The notes under the pieces: model-generated | What the model saw: only the letters and a program-made list of their open reading frames with translations | Told to the model about the DNA's origin: nothing | The model's database searches: none | Shown: piece by piece, positions 1 to 5,145 of the stretch | Layout: each line of letters opens with the position of its first letter | How positions within the stretch are numbered: position 1 is the first letter of the stretch | Program-made: the position numbers and the translations under genes | From: Candidatus Dadabacteria bacterium | Lineage (GTDB): Bacteria > Desulfobacterota_D > UBA1144 > Nemesobacterales > UBA2774 | DNA: 5,145 nucleotides | Assembly (NCBI GenBank): GCA_030632765.1 | Contig: DAOVUC010000153.1 | Coordinates: 1 to 5,145 of the forward strand | Direction of reading: 5' to 3'

Positions 1-1468
1 ATTCCCAAAGCGGGCCCAAGTCTTTTTTCATAAGATCCATGTAGAATTCGGGAAGAACAGTTGTCTCCCCTTCAAAGTAATCTCTAAATGGTCTATCTTC
101 GTCTAAACGCCGGCGGATTTCTCTGTAAAACTTCATTCTTCCAAAACCCTCAGTTGATACCGCACGAACAAAATTCAGAGCCTTTGGAAATGTAGTTTTA
201 GTTTCAATAAAACGGTGCCAAATTGATGACCAGGAGAATGAATGTTCCACAAGGCCAATGATGCGGTCGTACATCTCAGGCCATGAGCTGTATTTAGGCC
301 TTACATTCAAAGCGTGGTTGTTGTTCAAGAAGTGAAACGGGAAGGGCAGCACTCTGCCTTCTCCCTGATATTGGAGATTTAAGGGCGCCGCTTCCCCAAA
401 TGATGTTAAAAGAGGGAAGGCGGGAAAAGCAGCAGGGGACATATTGACAAATTTCTTTGTCAGCTCAAAGGATTCAGGTCCATCGTCACAATCGAGACCA
501 AGGACAAAGTTAGTTTGTATATAGGGCAAATACCTAAGTATCATGTTTACATGCTCTGAAACAACTTCAACCTTATCCATCCCTTGCTTCTTACCTGTCT
601 TTGACTTGTTCCCCAAATCGAACCAGGATTCGATTCCAGGGAGAATAGCTTTAAACCCATTATCCCTCAGGCGTTTTAAATGCGGTTCTGATAAAAGCGA
701 TAAACTGCTCTCCGCAATGAAATCTATACTATTGAGCGGTACAGCGTCTTCAATAGTATTCATATAATCGTTGAACCTGACCCCAAAATTAGGATCGTAC
801 CAGCTAACAACAGGGCGTTTGTATTTAGTTCTCACAAATCTTAAATCTTCCTTCATAGCTTCAAACTCAAGCGGTTGGTAGTCTATATCCGCGTCTATAC
901 AAAAGCTGCAGGTATAAGGGCAGCCCAAGCTGCCTATCATGGGAACCATCTTGACCCAAGGAGCTTTTCTAAGAGCAAGCTCGATATATTTCCAGCGCTC
1001 ACGTATTCCAGGCAGATAAGTGGGCTGCTGTGCAGCAGATAAACATCTTCCTAACTCAAGGTGAGGGGAGCATTCTTCCAACACTTCCCTGCAAGTCTCT
1101 TTGTCGGTAAGGCCGAGTACATAGTCAAAATATTTCTGCGCATCCTCAGGATAACAACGCGCGTGTGGACCGCCTAAAACTGTTATTATTCCTTTAGAGC
1201 GATATAAATTGCTCAACGCATAAGCTTGTATTGCAGATTGTGTAAAAGCGCTGATGAAAACTATATCAACATCTTTAGGTGTATCTGTTTTTAACTCTTC
1301 ACACCCTGTAAATGAAAATAATTCAACATCATGACCCATTTCTTCACACCATACAGCAATAACTTGAGGCATAAGACCTGCAAGGTTTGCATGCATCATG
1401 CGCGCCCAGATTGATTTGTTTGGAGATTTAGTAATAAAATCAATAATTCCTATCCGAAGTTTTCGCAT
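1..1468 (-). CDS. B12-binding-type radical SAM protein, partial (C-terminus cut off by window edge)
   Basis: This open frame of 489 codons has no stop before the window's left edge, so the C-terminus is missing. Start ATG (1466-1468) is preceded by AAGGGG at 1474-1479, five bases upstream. Residues 1-135 look like a Rossmann-like cobalamin-binding domain, with the typical strand end VLGGPHA at 97-103. The radical SAM core follows, with the cluster motif CPYTCSFC (Cys183, Cys187, Cys190; CX3CX2C), which binds a 4Fe-4S cluster and S-adenosylmethionine. Further conserved-looking blocks are WYDPNFG (223-229), PGIESW (277-282) and QTNFVLGLDCDDG (318-330). I see no signal peptide or membrane segment, so it is probably cytosolic. 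The canonical cobalamin lower-ligand motif DxHxxG is not apparent in the N-terminal domain. The family assignment is firm, but the substrate is unknown. Methylation or C-C chemistry would be typical of B12 radical SAM enzymes, but that is inference. It lies downstream of the nitroreductase-like gene on the same strand. Confidence 0.93.
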   Translation of the reverse strand, partial: MRKLRIGIIDFITKSPNKSIWARMMHANLAGLMPQVIAVWCEEMGHDVELFSFTGCEELKTDTPKDVDIVFISAFTQSAIQAYALSNLYRSKGIITVLGGPHARCYPEDAQKYFDYVLGLTDKETCREVLEECSPHLELGRCLSAAQQPTYLPGIRERWKYIELALRKAPWVKMVPMIGSLGCPYTCSFCIDADIDYQPLEFEAMKEDLRFVRTKYKRPVVSWYDPNFGVRFNDYMNTIEDAVPLNSIDFIAESSLSLLSEPHLKRLRDNGFKAILPGIESWFDLGNKSKTGKKQGMDKVEVVSEHVNMILRYLPYIQTNFVLGLDCDDGPESFELTKKFVNMSPAAFPAFPLLTSFGEAAPLNLQYQGEGRVLPFPFHFLNNNHALNVRPKYSSWPEMYDRIIGLVEHSFSWSSIWHRFIETKTTFPKALNFVRAVSTEGFGRMKFYREIRRRLDEDRPFRDYFEGETTVLPEFYMDLMKKDLGPLWE

Positions 1469-1753
1469 ATACTCCCCTTGGGTTTGAATCGGCTATTGAA
1501 ATGTCTTTCCACAATTCTCGTAAGTGTGCAGCTCCGTAAGTAGATTTTCATATCACCGAACAATGTAATATAGACTTCTCCATATTGCATCAGAATCAAT
1601 CAAGGGAATTGATAGATTAAGAAGGCTTAAAAGAGTCTGTTTATTATTTACCTATTCCATACCATGTAAGTTTTTAAGTATAATGCCCTGAAGAGTAAAC
1701 GATTCTAGGAATTAATACAATGTTAATAATAAGATAGTATTTTGTTGTTGCGT
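1469..1753. other. 285-nt AT-rich intergenic region with no convincing gene
   Basis: This spacer lies between the nitroreductase-like gene and the radical SAM gene, which share the minus strand. All minus-strand frames are broken by frequent stops, except a 46-codon frame that overlaps the radical SAM start and is discussed as a finding. Contents that can be pointed to are an imperfect inverted repeat at 1594-1618, a short perfect one (TTAAG/CTTAA, 4-nt loop) at 1617-1630, and a -10-like TATACT on the minus strand at 1677-1682 without a good -35 partner. No GC-rich hairpin with a T-tract follows the upstream gene, so I see no intrinsic terminator. The length and AT-richness would leave room for a separate promoter for the radical SAM gene. 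Confidence 0.6.
1594..1618. repeat. Imperfect inverted repeat upstream of radical SAM gene
   Basis: On the plus strand the arms read AATC-A-ATCAA, then a GGGAA centre, then TTGAT-A-GATT. That gives 9 paired bases per arm around a 5-nt centre, interrupted only by one symmetric A/A mismatch. The arms are AT-rich and no T-tract follows on either strand, so a regulator-binding site is more likely than a terminator. It sits about 125 bp upstream of the radical SAM start codon. Its role is unknown. Confidence 0.4.
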
Positions 1754-3064
1754 TTATTTTTTATCAAAAGGATCATCCATTTCCGGGTGCCAGAGCTTAA
1801 AGTGATTCTTATGAACGTCCGTATACGCTCCTTCGTTATAGTACTTATCATAGAAATCCAAATCGAGATGATGGGCTTGAAAAACTAGCCTTGCAAACAT
1901 AGGATCCAAAAAAGCCGGGAAGCGTCCGTAGTTCTCAAATATATACGAGCAGAAATCCTTAACTATCTCAATCCGGACTTCATTTGGATGGTATTCGTCG
2001 GCAAGCACTCCCTCAGGATTTTGATAAGGGTAGGGGTTATCCTCTTCCCAAAAATGTCCTCTCTGCTCAAGGAACTTATCTACAGCGTCCCTCATATTAT
2101 CTACATAAGGAGGACATAGGGCCTCAAAGACTCCGTCCCTGCCAACTGGAACAGCCGCTTTAGAGCTTCTTAGAGTTTTCTCGGGATGTGTAAATCTGAA
2201 ATCCAGGCCTTTGTAATCAGGGTTTACGCCTAGCACATAGTGAGGCAGGAGTCCTGTGAATGCCCAGCCTCCGAGTCCCAGCGTCTGTAGCGCAAGATTC
2301 ATGTTCTGGCATATAAACGCCTGCTCGACGTTTAATGTCGTAAGCACTCTTAGTTCTAAATCAAAGAGTGACAACTCTACGTCCTTTCTGATATATCCCT
2401 TTTCAATCCATTTATCGAGCCCGCAGGACCTGCCGCCTTTGAGCTCATCTACGATGTTAAAAGCATACTTCTCCCCAAAGTAAATAAATAAAAGCACCAT
2501 GTATTCAATTGTCGTGTTTGTAACAGGCACAAAAAATGTTGTACCGGGTTTATTGCAGTTCCACGCGTTAAAATCAAACAGCCCCGGCTCACCTTTAGGG
2601 AGATTCGCACGTCCGTCTTCAAGTTTAACGAGACTGCTTCTAAATAATTTTAGCACCCTGTCCAGTTTTTCTTGTTCAGATTTGCCGGGGAAAATGGAAG
2701 TCTCCCCGGGTTCCGGCATCATGTCGTGGAGCTTGACCATATATACGCCATCATCATTTGTGTAAAAAAGCTCGGTAGAATGAGAATTGCATGAGCAGGG
2801 CCAGCTCCTCCCTGTCCACTGAAAAAGCCATGATATCCCTGTGCGTGGCAAGTCCCCCAAAGAAAGCCCTGTCATCCCGGTGCCCGACCAGATCAAAAAG
2901 GCCTCCTCTAGCTCTGTGAGAGGAACGGGCTTGTGAGCTGACTTGTGCTTAAGAGTCCCATCCTTTATCTCCATACCTAGCCCAAACCGTCTTGAACGAC
3001 GGGTAAATATGGCGTCCATAAACCCGAAATGAAGAGCTGTTTTTAAACCCTCAGGAATACCCAT
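1754..3064 (-). CDS. Nitroreductase-fold protein with long C-terminal extension, function unknown
   Basis: The protein has 436 residues counted from the ATG at 3062-3064. An in-frame TTG at 3079 would add five residues, but it overlaps the AAGGAG ribosome binding site, so the ATG is preferred. Hallmarks of the FMN-dependent nitroreductase fold are visible. TRRSRRFGLG (21-30) resembles the Arg/Ser FMN-phosphate motif near the N-terminus. A helix follows at 48-66 (PLTELEEAFLIWSGTG), and QNMNLALQTLGLGG (253-266) matches the conserved helix and Gly turn of the second half. Nitroreductases are usually near 200 residues, so this protein is about twice that length, with an insert between the two halves and a C-terminal tail. 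The tail (about 376-426) is rich in His and aromatics: YGRFPA, QAHHLDLDFYDKYY, then WH. No signal peptide or clear membrane helix is seen. The fold call is moderately secure. The reaction is unknown, and the neighbouring PerR-like and radical SAM genes only suggest redox chemistry. Confidence 0.85.
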   Translation of the reverse strand: MGIPEGLKTALHFGFMDAIFTRRSRRFGLGMEIKDGTLKHKSAHKPVPLTELEEAFLIWSGTGMTGLSLGDLPRTGISWLFQWTGRSWPCSCNSHSTELFYTNDDGVYMVKLHDMMPEPGETSIFPGKSEQEKLDRVLKLFRSSLVKLEDGRANLPKGEPGLFDFNAWNCNKPGTTFFVPVTNTTIEYMVLLFIYFGEKYAFNIVDELKGGRSCGLDKWIEKGYIRKDVELSLFDLELRVLTTLNVEQAFICQNMNLALQTLGLGGWAFTGLLPHYVLGVNPDYKGLDFRFTHPEKTLRSSKAAVPVGRDGVFEALCPPYVDNMRDAVDKFLEQRGHFWEEDNPYPYQNPEGVLADEYHPNEVRIEIVKDFCSYIFENYGRFPAFLDPMFARLVFQAHHLDLDFYDKYYNEGAYTDVHKNHFKLWHPEMDDPFDKK

Positions 3065-3070
3065 AGAATT

Positions 3071-3076
3071 CTCCTT
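3071..3076 (-). promoter_or_regulatory. Ribosome binding site that fixes the nitroreductase-like start
   Basis: AAGGAG on the minus strand lies six bases before the ATG at 3062-3064, an ideal Shine-Dalgarno arrangement. The longer frame beginning with TTG at 3079 would place this site inside the coding region, so the shorter 436-residue product is the better call. Confidence 0.8.
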
Positions 3077-3095
3077 CAATCGTTTGGATGGAATA

Positions 3096-3101
3096 TTTAT
3101 A
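3096..3101 (-). promoter_or_regulatory. Possible -10 element in the 112-nt gap before the nitroreductase-like gene
   Basis: TATAAA on the minus strand lies in an AT-rich stretch 31 bases before the ATG. A second -10-like hexamer, TATGAT, lies at 3132-3137. Neither has a convincing -35 hexamer at 16-18 bp. These could be promoters for the nitroreductase-like gene, or simply AT-rich sequence if the gene is read through from the regulator upstream. No terminator separates the two genes. Confidence 0.2.
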
Positions 3102-3176
3102 TAGAATTACATAAGAAAGGTAGTTTTGGAAATCATAGAACAGCGAATAATTCAGATGGTATAGCGGACTTAAAAA

Positions 3177-3635
3177 CTAATTGCTTCTGCAGCTAGTGCA
3201 TATACCGCTAAGGAGTAAGGAATATCCTTCGACTTTGTAGTCTCCCAAAGTTTTGTTGGAGATGTCCAAATTGTTGAGAGACTCATCGTAAACGTCTTCA
3301 ACTTTTTTACACTCAGTGCAGACTATATGATGGTGGGGGTCTAAATTAGCGTCATACCTTGCGGCATTATATAGTACGTTTACAACAGAAATAAGGCCAA
3401 GCTTCTCAAATGTTTCAAGAGTTCTGTAGACTGTTGTGAGTGAGATATTAGGGTAGTAGTCTTTTATCTTCTTATAAATAATTTCAGTGCTTGGATGCTG
3501 GTCAGTACTGGCAAGCTCTTTGTAAATAGCTATCCTCTGAGGGGTAACCTTAATACCAAGCTCTTTACTGCGATCAATAAATTCGCTTACTCTTTCCTTA
3601 ATCATAGCAGTATCCATAATCATAGTAGTGTCCAT
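3177..3635 (-). CDS. perR: Fur-family transcriptional regulator, PerR-like peroxide/metal sensor
   Basis: This 152-residue protein is a typical full-length Fur-family member. Such proteins are dimeric metal-dependent DNA-binding repressors of the cytosol. The winged-helix domain is at about 13-90, with TPQR (31-34) and the recognition helix LTTVYRTLETF (66-76). The C-terminal metal and dimerisation domain carries RYD (93-95) and HHHIVC (101-106). Aligned to Bacillus subtilis PerR, all five regulatory-metal ligands are present: His47 (for H37), Asp95 (D85), His101 (H91), His103 (H93) and Asp114 (D104). The structural zinc site is Cys106/Cys109 plus Cys146/Cys149. An Asp at the D104 position is known to favour peroxide sensing, whereas Fur proteins usually have Glu there, so I call it PerR-like. 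A zinc or iron regulator remains possible. The N-terminus contains a tandem MDTTMI/MDTAMI duplication. The gene is divergent from the aldolase-glgA operon and upstream of the nitroreductase-like gene. Confidence 0.92.
   Translation of the reverse strand: MDTTMIMDTAMIKERVSEFIDRSKELGIKVTPQRIAIYKELASTDQHPSTEIIYKKIKDYYPNISLTTVYRTLETFEKLGLISVVNVLYNAARYDANLDPHHHIVCTECKKVEDVYDESLNNLDISNKTLGDYKVEGYSLLLSGICTSCRSN
3600..3635 (-). repeat. Tandem 2 x 18-bp duplication at the 5' end of the PerR-like gene
   Basis: Codons 1-6 (3618-3635) and 7-12 (3600-3617) are direct repeats identical at 16 of 18 bases. They encode MDTTMI and MDTAMI; the two differences are one silent change and one Thr/Ala change. The duplication is in frame and also copies the start codon, giving four Met codons in the first 11. 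It accounts for a leader about ten residues longer than in B. subtilis PerR (His47 against H37). Confidence 0.85.
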
Positions 3636-3641
3636 CGTACG

Positions 3642-3645
3642 CCTC
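3642..3645 (-). promoter_or_regulatory. Ribosome binding site selecting the first Met of the PerR-like gene
   Basis: GAGG on the minus strand is six bases before the ATG at 3633-3635. The other in-frame Met codons (5, 7 and 11) have no purine-rich site at a suitable distance, so the first Met is the best start despite the repeat. Confidence 0.6.
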
Positions 3646-3658
3646 GCTCTAGAGTTAT

Positions 3659-3664
3659 TTTATA
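3659..3664 (-). promoter_or_regulatory. Candidate -10 element of the PerR-like gene
   Basis: TATAAA on the minus strand lies 23 bases before the start codon, which would give a leader of roughly 15-17 nt that includes the GAGG ribosome site. A -35 partner is poor: TTGCTG at 19 bp is the closest, and a nearer TTGACT is only 8 bp away. The call rests on AT content and position. Confidence 0.35.
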
Positions 3665-3698
3665 CTATTATTAGTCAAAATTCCAGCAAGTTAAGTTG

Positions 3699-3713
3699 AT
3701 CTAATTATTAGGA
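3699..3713. promoter_or_regulatory. Candidate PerR/Fur-type operator in the divergent promoter region
   Basis: This stretch contains a perfect 11-bp palindrome, CTAAT-T-ATTAG (3701-3711). Set against the known 7-1-7 PerR box pattern TTATAATnATTATAA, it matches 5 of 7 positions in each half (10 of 14). It lies about 35 bp upstream of the candidate -10 of the PerR-like gene and about 120 bp before the aldolase start. Autoregulation is common in this family, which supports the idea, but AT-rich sequence yields such matches by chance. Confidence 0.35.
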
Positions 3714-3720
3714 GGCTAGT

Positions 3721-3738
3721 TTTTAATATTAATTAAAA
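3721..3738. repeat. AT-only inverted repeat in the divergent promoter region
   Basis: The arms TTTTAAT and ATTAAAA are perfect inverted copies around ATTA (7-4-7). It begins ten bases to the right of the CTAATTATTAG palindrome, so the two form a close pair between the divergent genes. It could be a second operator site. It is less like the PerR box (about 9 of 14 at best). It is not a terminator, since the stem has no G or C. Confidence 0.35.
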
Positions 3739-3832
3739 CTTCATACGCACACTGCTTTTTGAGCAAAATGTTTTAAATAAACTCCTGAGCGGCACTTGAA
3801 ACATTAGGCGTATCTCTGTTAACTTATTCAAC

Positions 3833-4462
3833 GTGAGTACGTTAGAAGAGATAAAGAAAAATAAAGTAATTGCTGTTATAAGAGCTGAGACTCCTGATAA
3901 AGCGCTTGAATTCGGAGAAGGATGCATTAAGGGAGGATTAAAACTAATAGAGGTAACTTTCTCTTTTCCAAGAGCCGAGGGAGTAATAGCGGAGCTTAGT
4001 AAAATAGAGGGCGTTCTCGTAGGCGCTGGAACTGTGCTTGACGCAGTTATGGCTGTTAAGGCTCTTGAGTCAGGAGCAAGTTTCTTAGTCTCTCCTCATA
4101 CCGATCAGGACATAATAGATGTTGCAATGCCAAAGCGCGTCCCCACAATACAAGGCGCTTTAACATCGTCTGAGATTGTAAACGCATGGAAGCTGGGTGT
4201 GGATATGGTGAAAGTCTTTCCCGTAAGCGCGGTAGGAGGACCACCGTATATTAAAGCAATTAAAGAAGCGATACCCTTTGCGGAGATTATGACTACAGGG
4301 GGAGTGAATTACGATAACTTTCTCGACTATATCAAAGCCGGGGCTTCTGCGGTTGGTCTTTCTAGCGCATTTCTGACCGAAGACAAAATGATCAAGTTTG
4401 ATACAGTCATGCAAAATACAAAACTAATAGTTGAGAGGCTATCAACATTAAAGGAAGGGTAG
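3833..4462 (+). CDS. eda: KDPG/KHG aldolase (2-dehydro-3-deoxy-phosphogluconate aldolase)
   Basis: This 209-residue class I aldolase cleaves 2-keto-3-deoxy-6-phosphogluconate to pyruvate and glyceraldehyde 3-phosphate in the Entner-Doudoroff route. It may also act on 4-hydroxy-2-oxoglutarate. The TIM-barrel motifs appear in order: VIAVIRAE (12-19), IEVTF with the catalytic Glu40, GAGTV (64-68), SPH (87-89), VKVFP with the Schiff-base Lys127, and TGGV (155-158). The pattern resembles the Thermotoga-type enzyme more than E. coli Eda. The loop usually written PGxxTPTE reads QGALTSSE here, with Gln107 in place of Pro. The start is GTG at 3833: the frame has a TGA at 3797-3799, no ATG or TTG in between, and the N-terminus aligns in length with known enzymes. 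No Shine-Dalgarno site is visible, so the transcript may be leaderless or weakly translated. It is followed after 7 nt by glgA, probably as one operon. Confidence 0.92.
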   Translation: MSTLEEIKKNKVIAVIRAETPDKALEFGEGCIKGGLKLIEVTFSFPRAEGVIAELSKIEGVLVGAGTVLDAVMAVKALESGASFLVSPHTDQDIIDVAMPKRVPTIQGALTSSEIVNAWKLGVDMVKVFPVSAVGGPPYIKAIKEAIPFAEIMTTGGVNYDNFLDYIKAGASAVGLSSAFLTEDKMIKFDTVMQNTKLIVERLSTLKEG

Positions 4463-4469
4463 AGTTTCC

Positions 4470-5145
4470 TTGGCAACTACAAAAACAAAAAAAGATAAAA
4501 CTAAAATTCTCTTTGTCGCCTCCGAGATGGATCCCTTCGTAAAGGTTGGGGGGCTGGCAGAGGTAATAGGCACTCTCACCAGAAGACTTTCGGGTTTAGA
4601 TTGTGATATAAGAGTTGTTCTGCCGTACTATAAAGAGGTCAAAAAAAATCTTACAAAGCTTAATATAAAACCTAAGAAACTCGATAAGAGAGTAGTATTT
4701 TGTGTGGACTGGCTAGCGGAGGAGGGCGACATATATGAAGTGCAATATAAAGACGTAACAGTTTATTTACTCCAAAACGACGAGTACTTTGAGAGAAATC
4801 AAATCTACGCAACATCAAAAGGGGAATTTAAAGATAATGATCTTAGATTTGGGTTTTTATCCTTAGGTGCGCTTGAGGCTGCGAAAGCGCTCGATTTTAA
4901 GCCGGATATAATTCATTGTCACGATTGGCAGACCGCGTTTATTCCCATATGCCTCAAGTGGAGAAAACACCTTAAAGACGATGAATACTTTAAGGATTCA
5001 AAGGTTGTCTTCACTATTCACAACATCTCCTATCAGGGACAGTTTGATAATAGTATTATAGACAAATTCGGCCTTCCCGGGTTCCTGTTTACCTCTCAAG
5101 GGCTAGAGCTATACGGAAAAGTTAACCTTCTAAAAGGCGGAATAC
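4470..5145 (+). CDS. glgA: Glycogen synthase (ADP-glucose type, GT5), partial (N-terminal half)
   Basis: This frame of 225 codons is open to the right edge, which is just under half of the usual 480-500 residue enzyme. It transfers glucose from ADP-glucose to the growing alpha-1,4-glucan in the cytosol. The GT5 N-terminal Rossmann domain is clear. It opens with ILFVASEMDPF (13-23) and KVGGLAEV (25-32), the counterpart of the KTGGLADV ADP-glucose motif. HCHDWQT (149-155) and TIHNISYQGQF (182-192) follow. The start is TTG at 4470: an in-frame TAA at 4449-4451 blocks extension, and the next ATG (codon 20) would cut into the first strand. A purine-rich GGAAGGG (4453-4459) lies inside the end of the aldolase gene, with a slightly long 10-nt spacer. 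The start is only 7 nt after the aldolase stop, which suggests translational coupling. The nucleotide-binding C-terminal domain is outside the window. Confidence 0.94.
   Translation, partial: MATTKTKKDKTKILFVASEMDPFVKVGGLAEVIGTLTRRLSGLDCDIRVVLPYYKEVKKNLTKLNIKPKKLDKRVVFCVDWLAEEGDIYEVQYKDVTVYLLQNDEYFERNQIYATSKGEFKDNDLRFGFLSLGALEAAKALDFKPDIIHCHDWQTAFIPICLKWRKHLKDDEYFKDSKVVFTIHNISYQGQFDNSIIDKFGLPGFLFTSQGLELYGKVNLLKGGI

Noticed and set aside
543..767. 74-residue plus-strand open frame
   Set aside because: It lies wholly antisense to the radical SAM gene, which has strong motifs, and its product shows no recognisable domain.
1617..1630. TTAAG/CTTAA hairpin as a terminator of the nitroreductase-like gene
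   Set aside because: The stem is only 5 bp with one G-C pair, it lies over 120 bases past the stop codon, and it lacks a T-tract.
2256..2765. Two plus-strand open frames of 75 and 88 residues (2256-2483, 2499-2765)
   Set aside because: Both are antisense to the nitroreductase-like gene, have low-complexity Ser/Pro/Leu products and no ribosome sites, and are shadows of its codon usage.
3065..3079. TTG start at 3079 for the nitroreductase-like gene
   Set aside because: The five extra codons coincide with the AAGGAG ribosome site that is ideally placed for the ATG at 3062-3064.
3667..3684. TTGACT on the minus strand as -35 for the PerR-like gene
   Set aside because: It is only 8 bp from the TATAAA -10 candidate, too close for a sigma-70 promoter.
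3759..3770. Short palindrome TTTTG-AG-CAAAA before the aldolase gene
   Set aside because: Five-base arms in AT-rich DNA are expected by chance, and no promoter element aligns with it.
3733..3927. 64-residue minus-strand frame spanning the start of the aldolase gene
   Set aside because: It overlaps the well-supported aldolase N-terminus and the AT-rich promoter region, and has no homology signal that I can recognise.
4056..4414. Two minus-strand frames of 62 and 84 residues inside the aldolase gene
   Set aside because: They are antisense to conserved aldolase motifs, overlap each other, and show no domain features.

Overview
The window carries five protein-coding genes on two divergent transcription units, with no RNA genes, insertion sequences, CRISPR arrays or intrinsic terminators that I can see. 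Base composition is moderately AT-rich, intergenic spacers are AT-rich, and all genes are of bacterial type with recognisable Shine-Dalgarno sites on most of them. Glycogen synthase, a KDPG-type aldolase and a PerR-type regulator point to a free-living bacterium that stores glycogen and meets oxygen or peroxide. The gene mix would fit an uncultured Desulfobacterota, Dadabacteria or Nitrospinae-like lineage, but this placement is a guess that the sequence alone does not settle.

Left arm, minus strand (read from 3635 down to 1): a PerR-like Fur-family repressor (3177-3635), then a 436-residue nitroreductase-fold protein of unknown function with a distinctive C-terminal His/aromatic-rich tail (1754-3064), then a B12-binding-type radical SAM enzyme (start 1468, running off the left edge). 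The gaps are 112 and 285 nt. No terminator is visible in either gap, so co-transcription is possible but unproven. A flavoprotein-like gene and a radical SAM gene behind a peroxide/metal sensor would make sense as a redox-controlled, oxygen-sensitive pathway. This is the least explained part of the window.

Right arm, plus strand: a KDPG/KHG aldolase (3833-4462, GTG start) followed 7 nt later by glycogen synthase glgA (4470 to the right edge, TTG start). They look like one operon for central sugar metabolism and glycogen storage.

The 197-nt divergent region (3636-3832) holds a -10-like element for the regulator and two AT-rich palindromes. One of these matches the PerR-box pattern at 10 of 14 defined positions. 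The simplest model is an autoregulated PerR-like repressor that may also influence one or both arms. The 285-nt gap 1469-1753 has no convincing gene but contains a near-symmetric inverted repeat.
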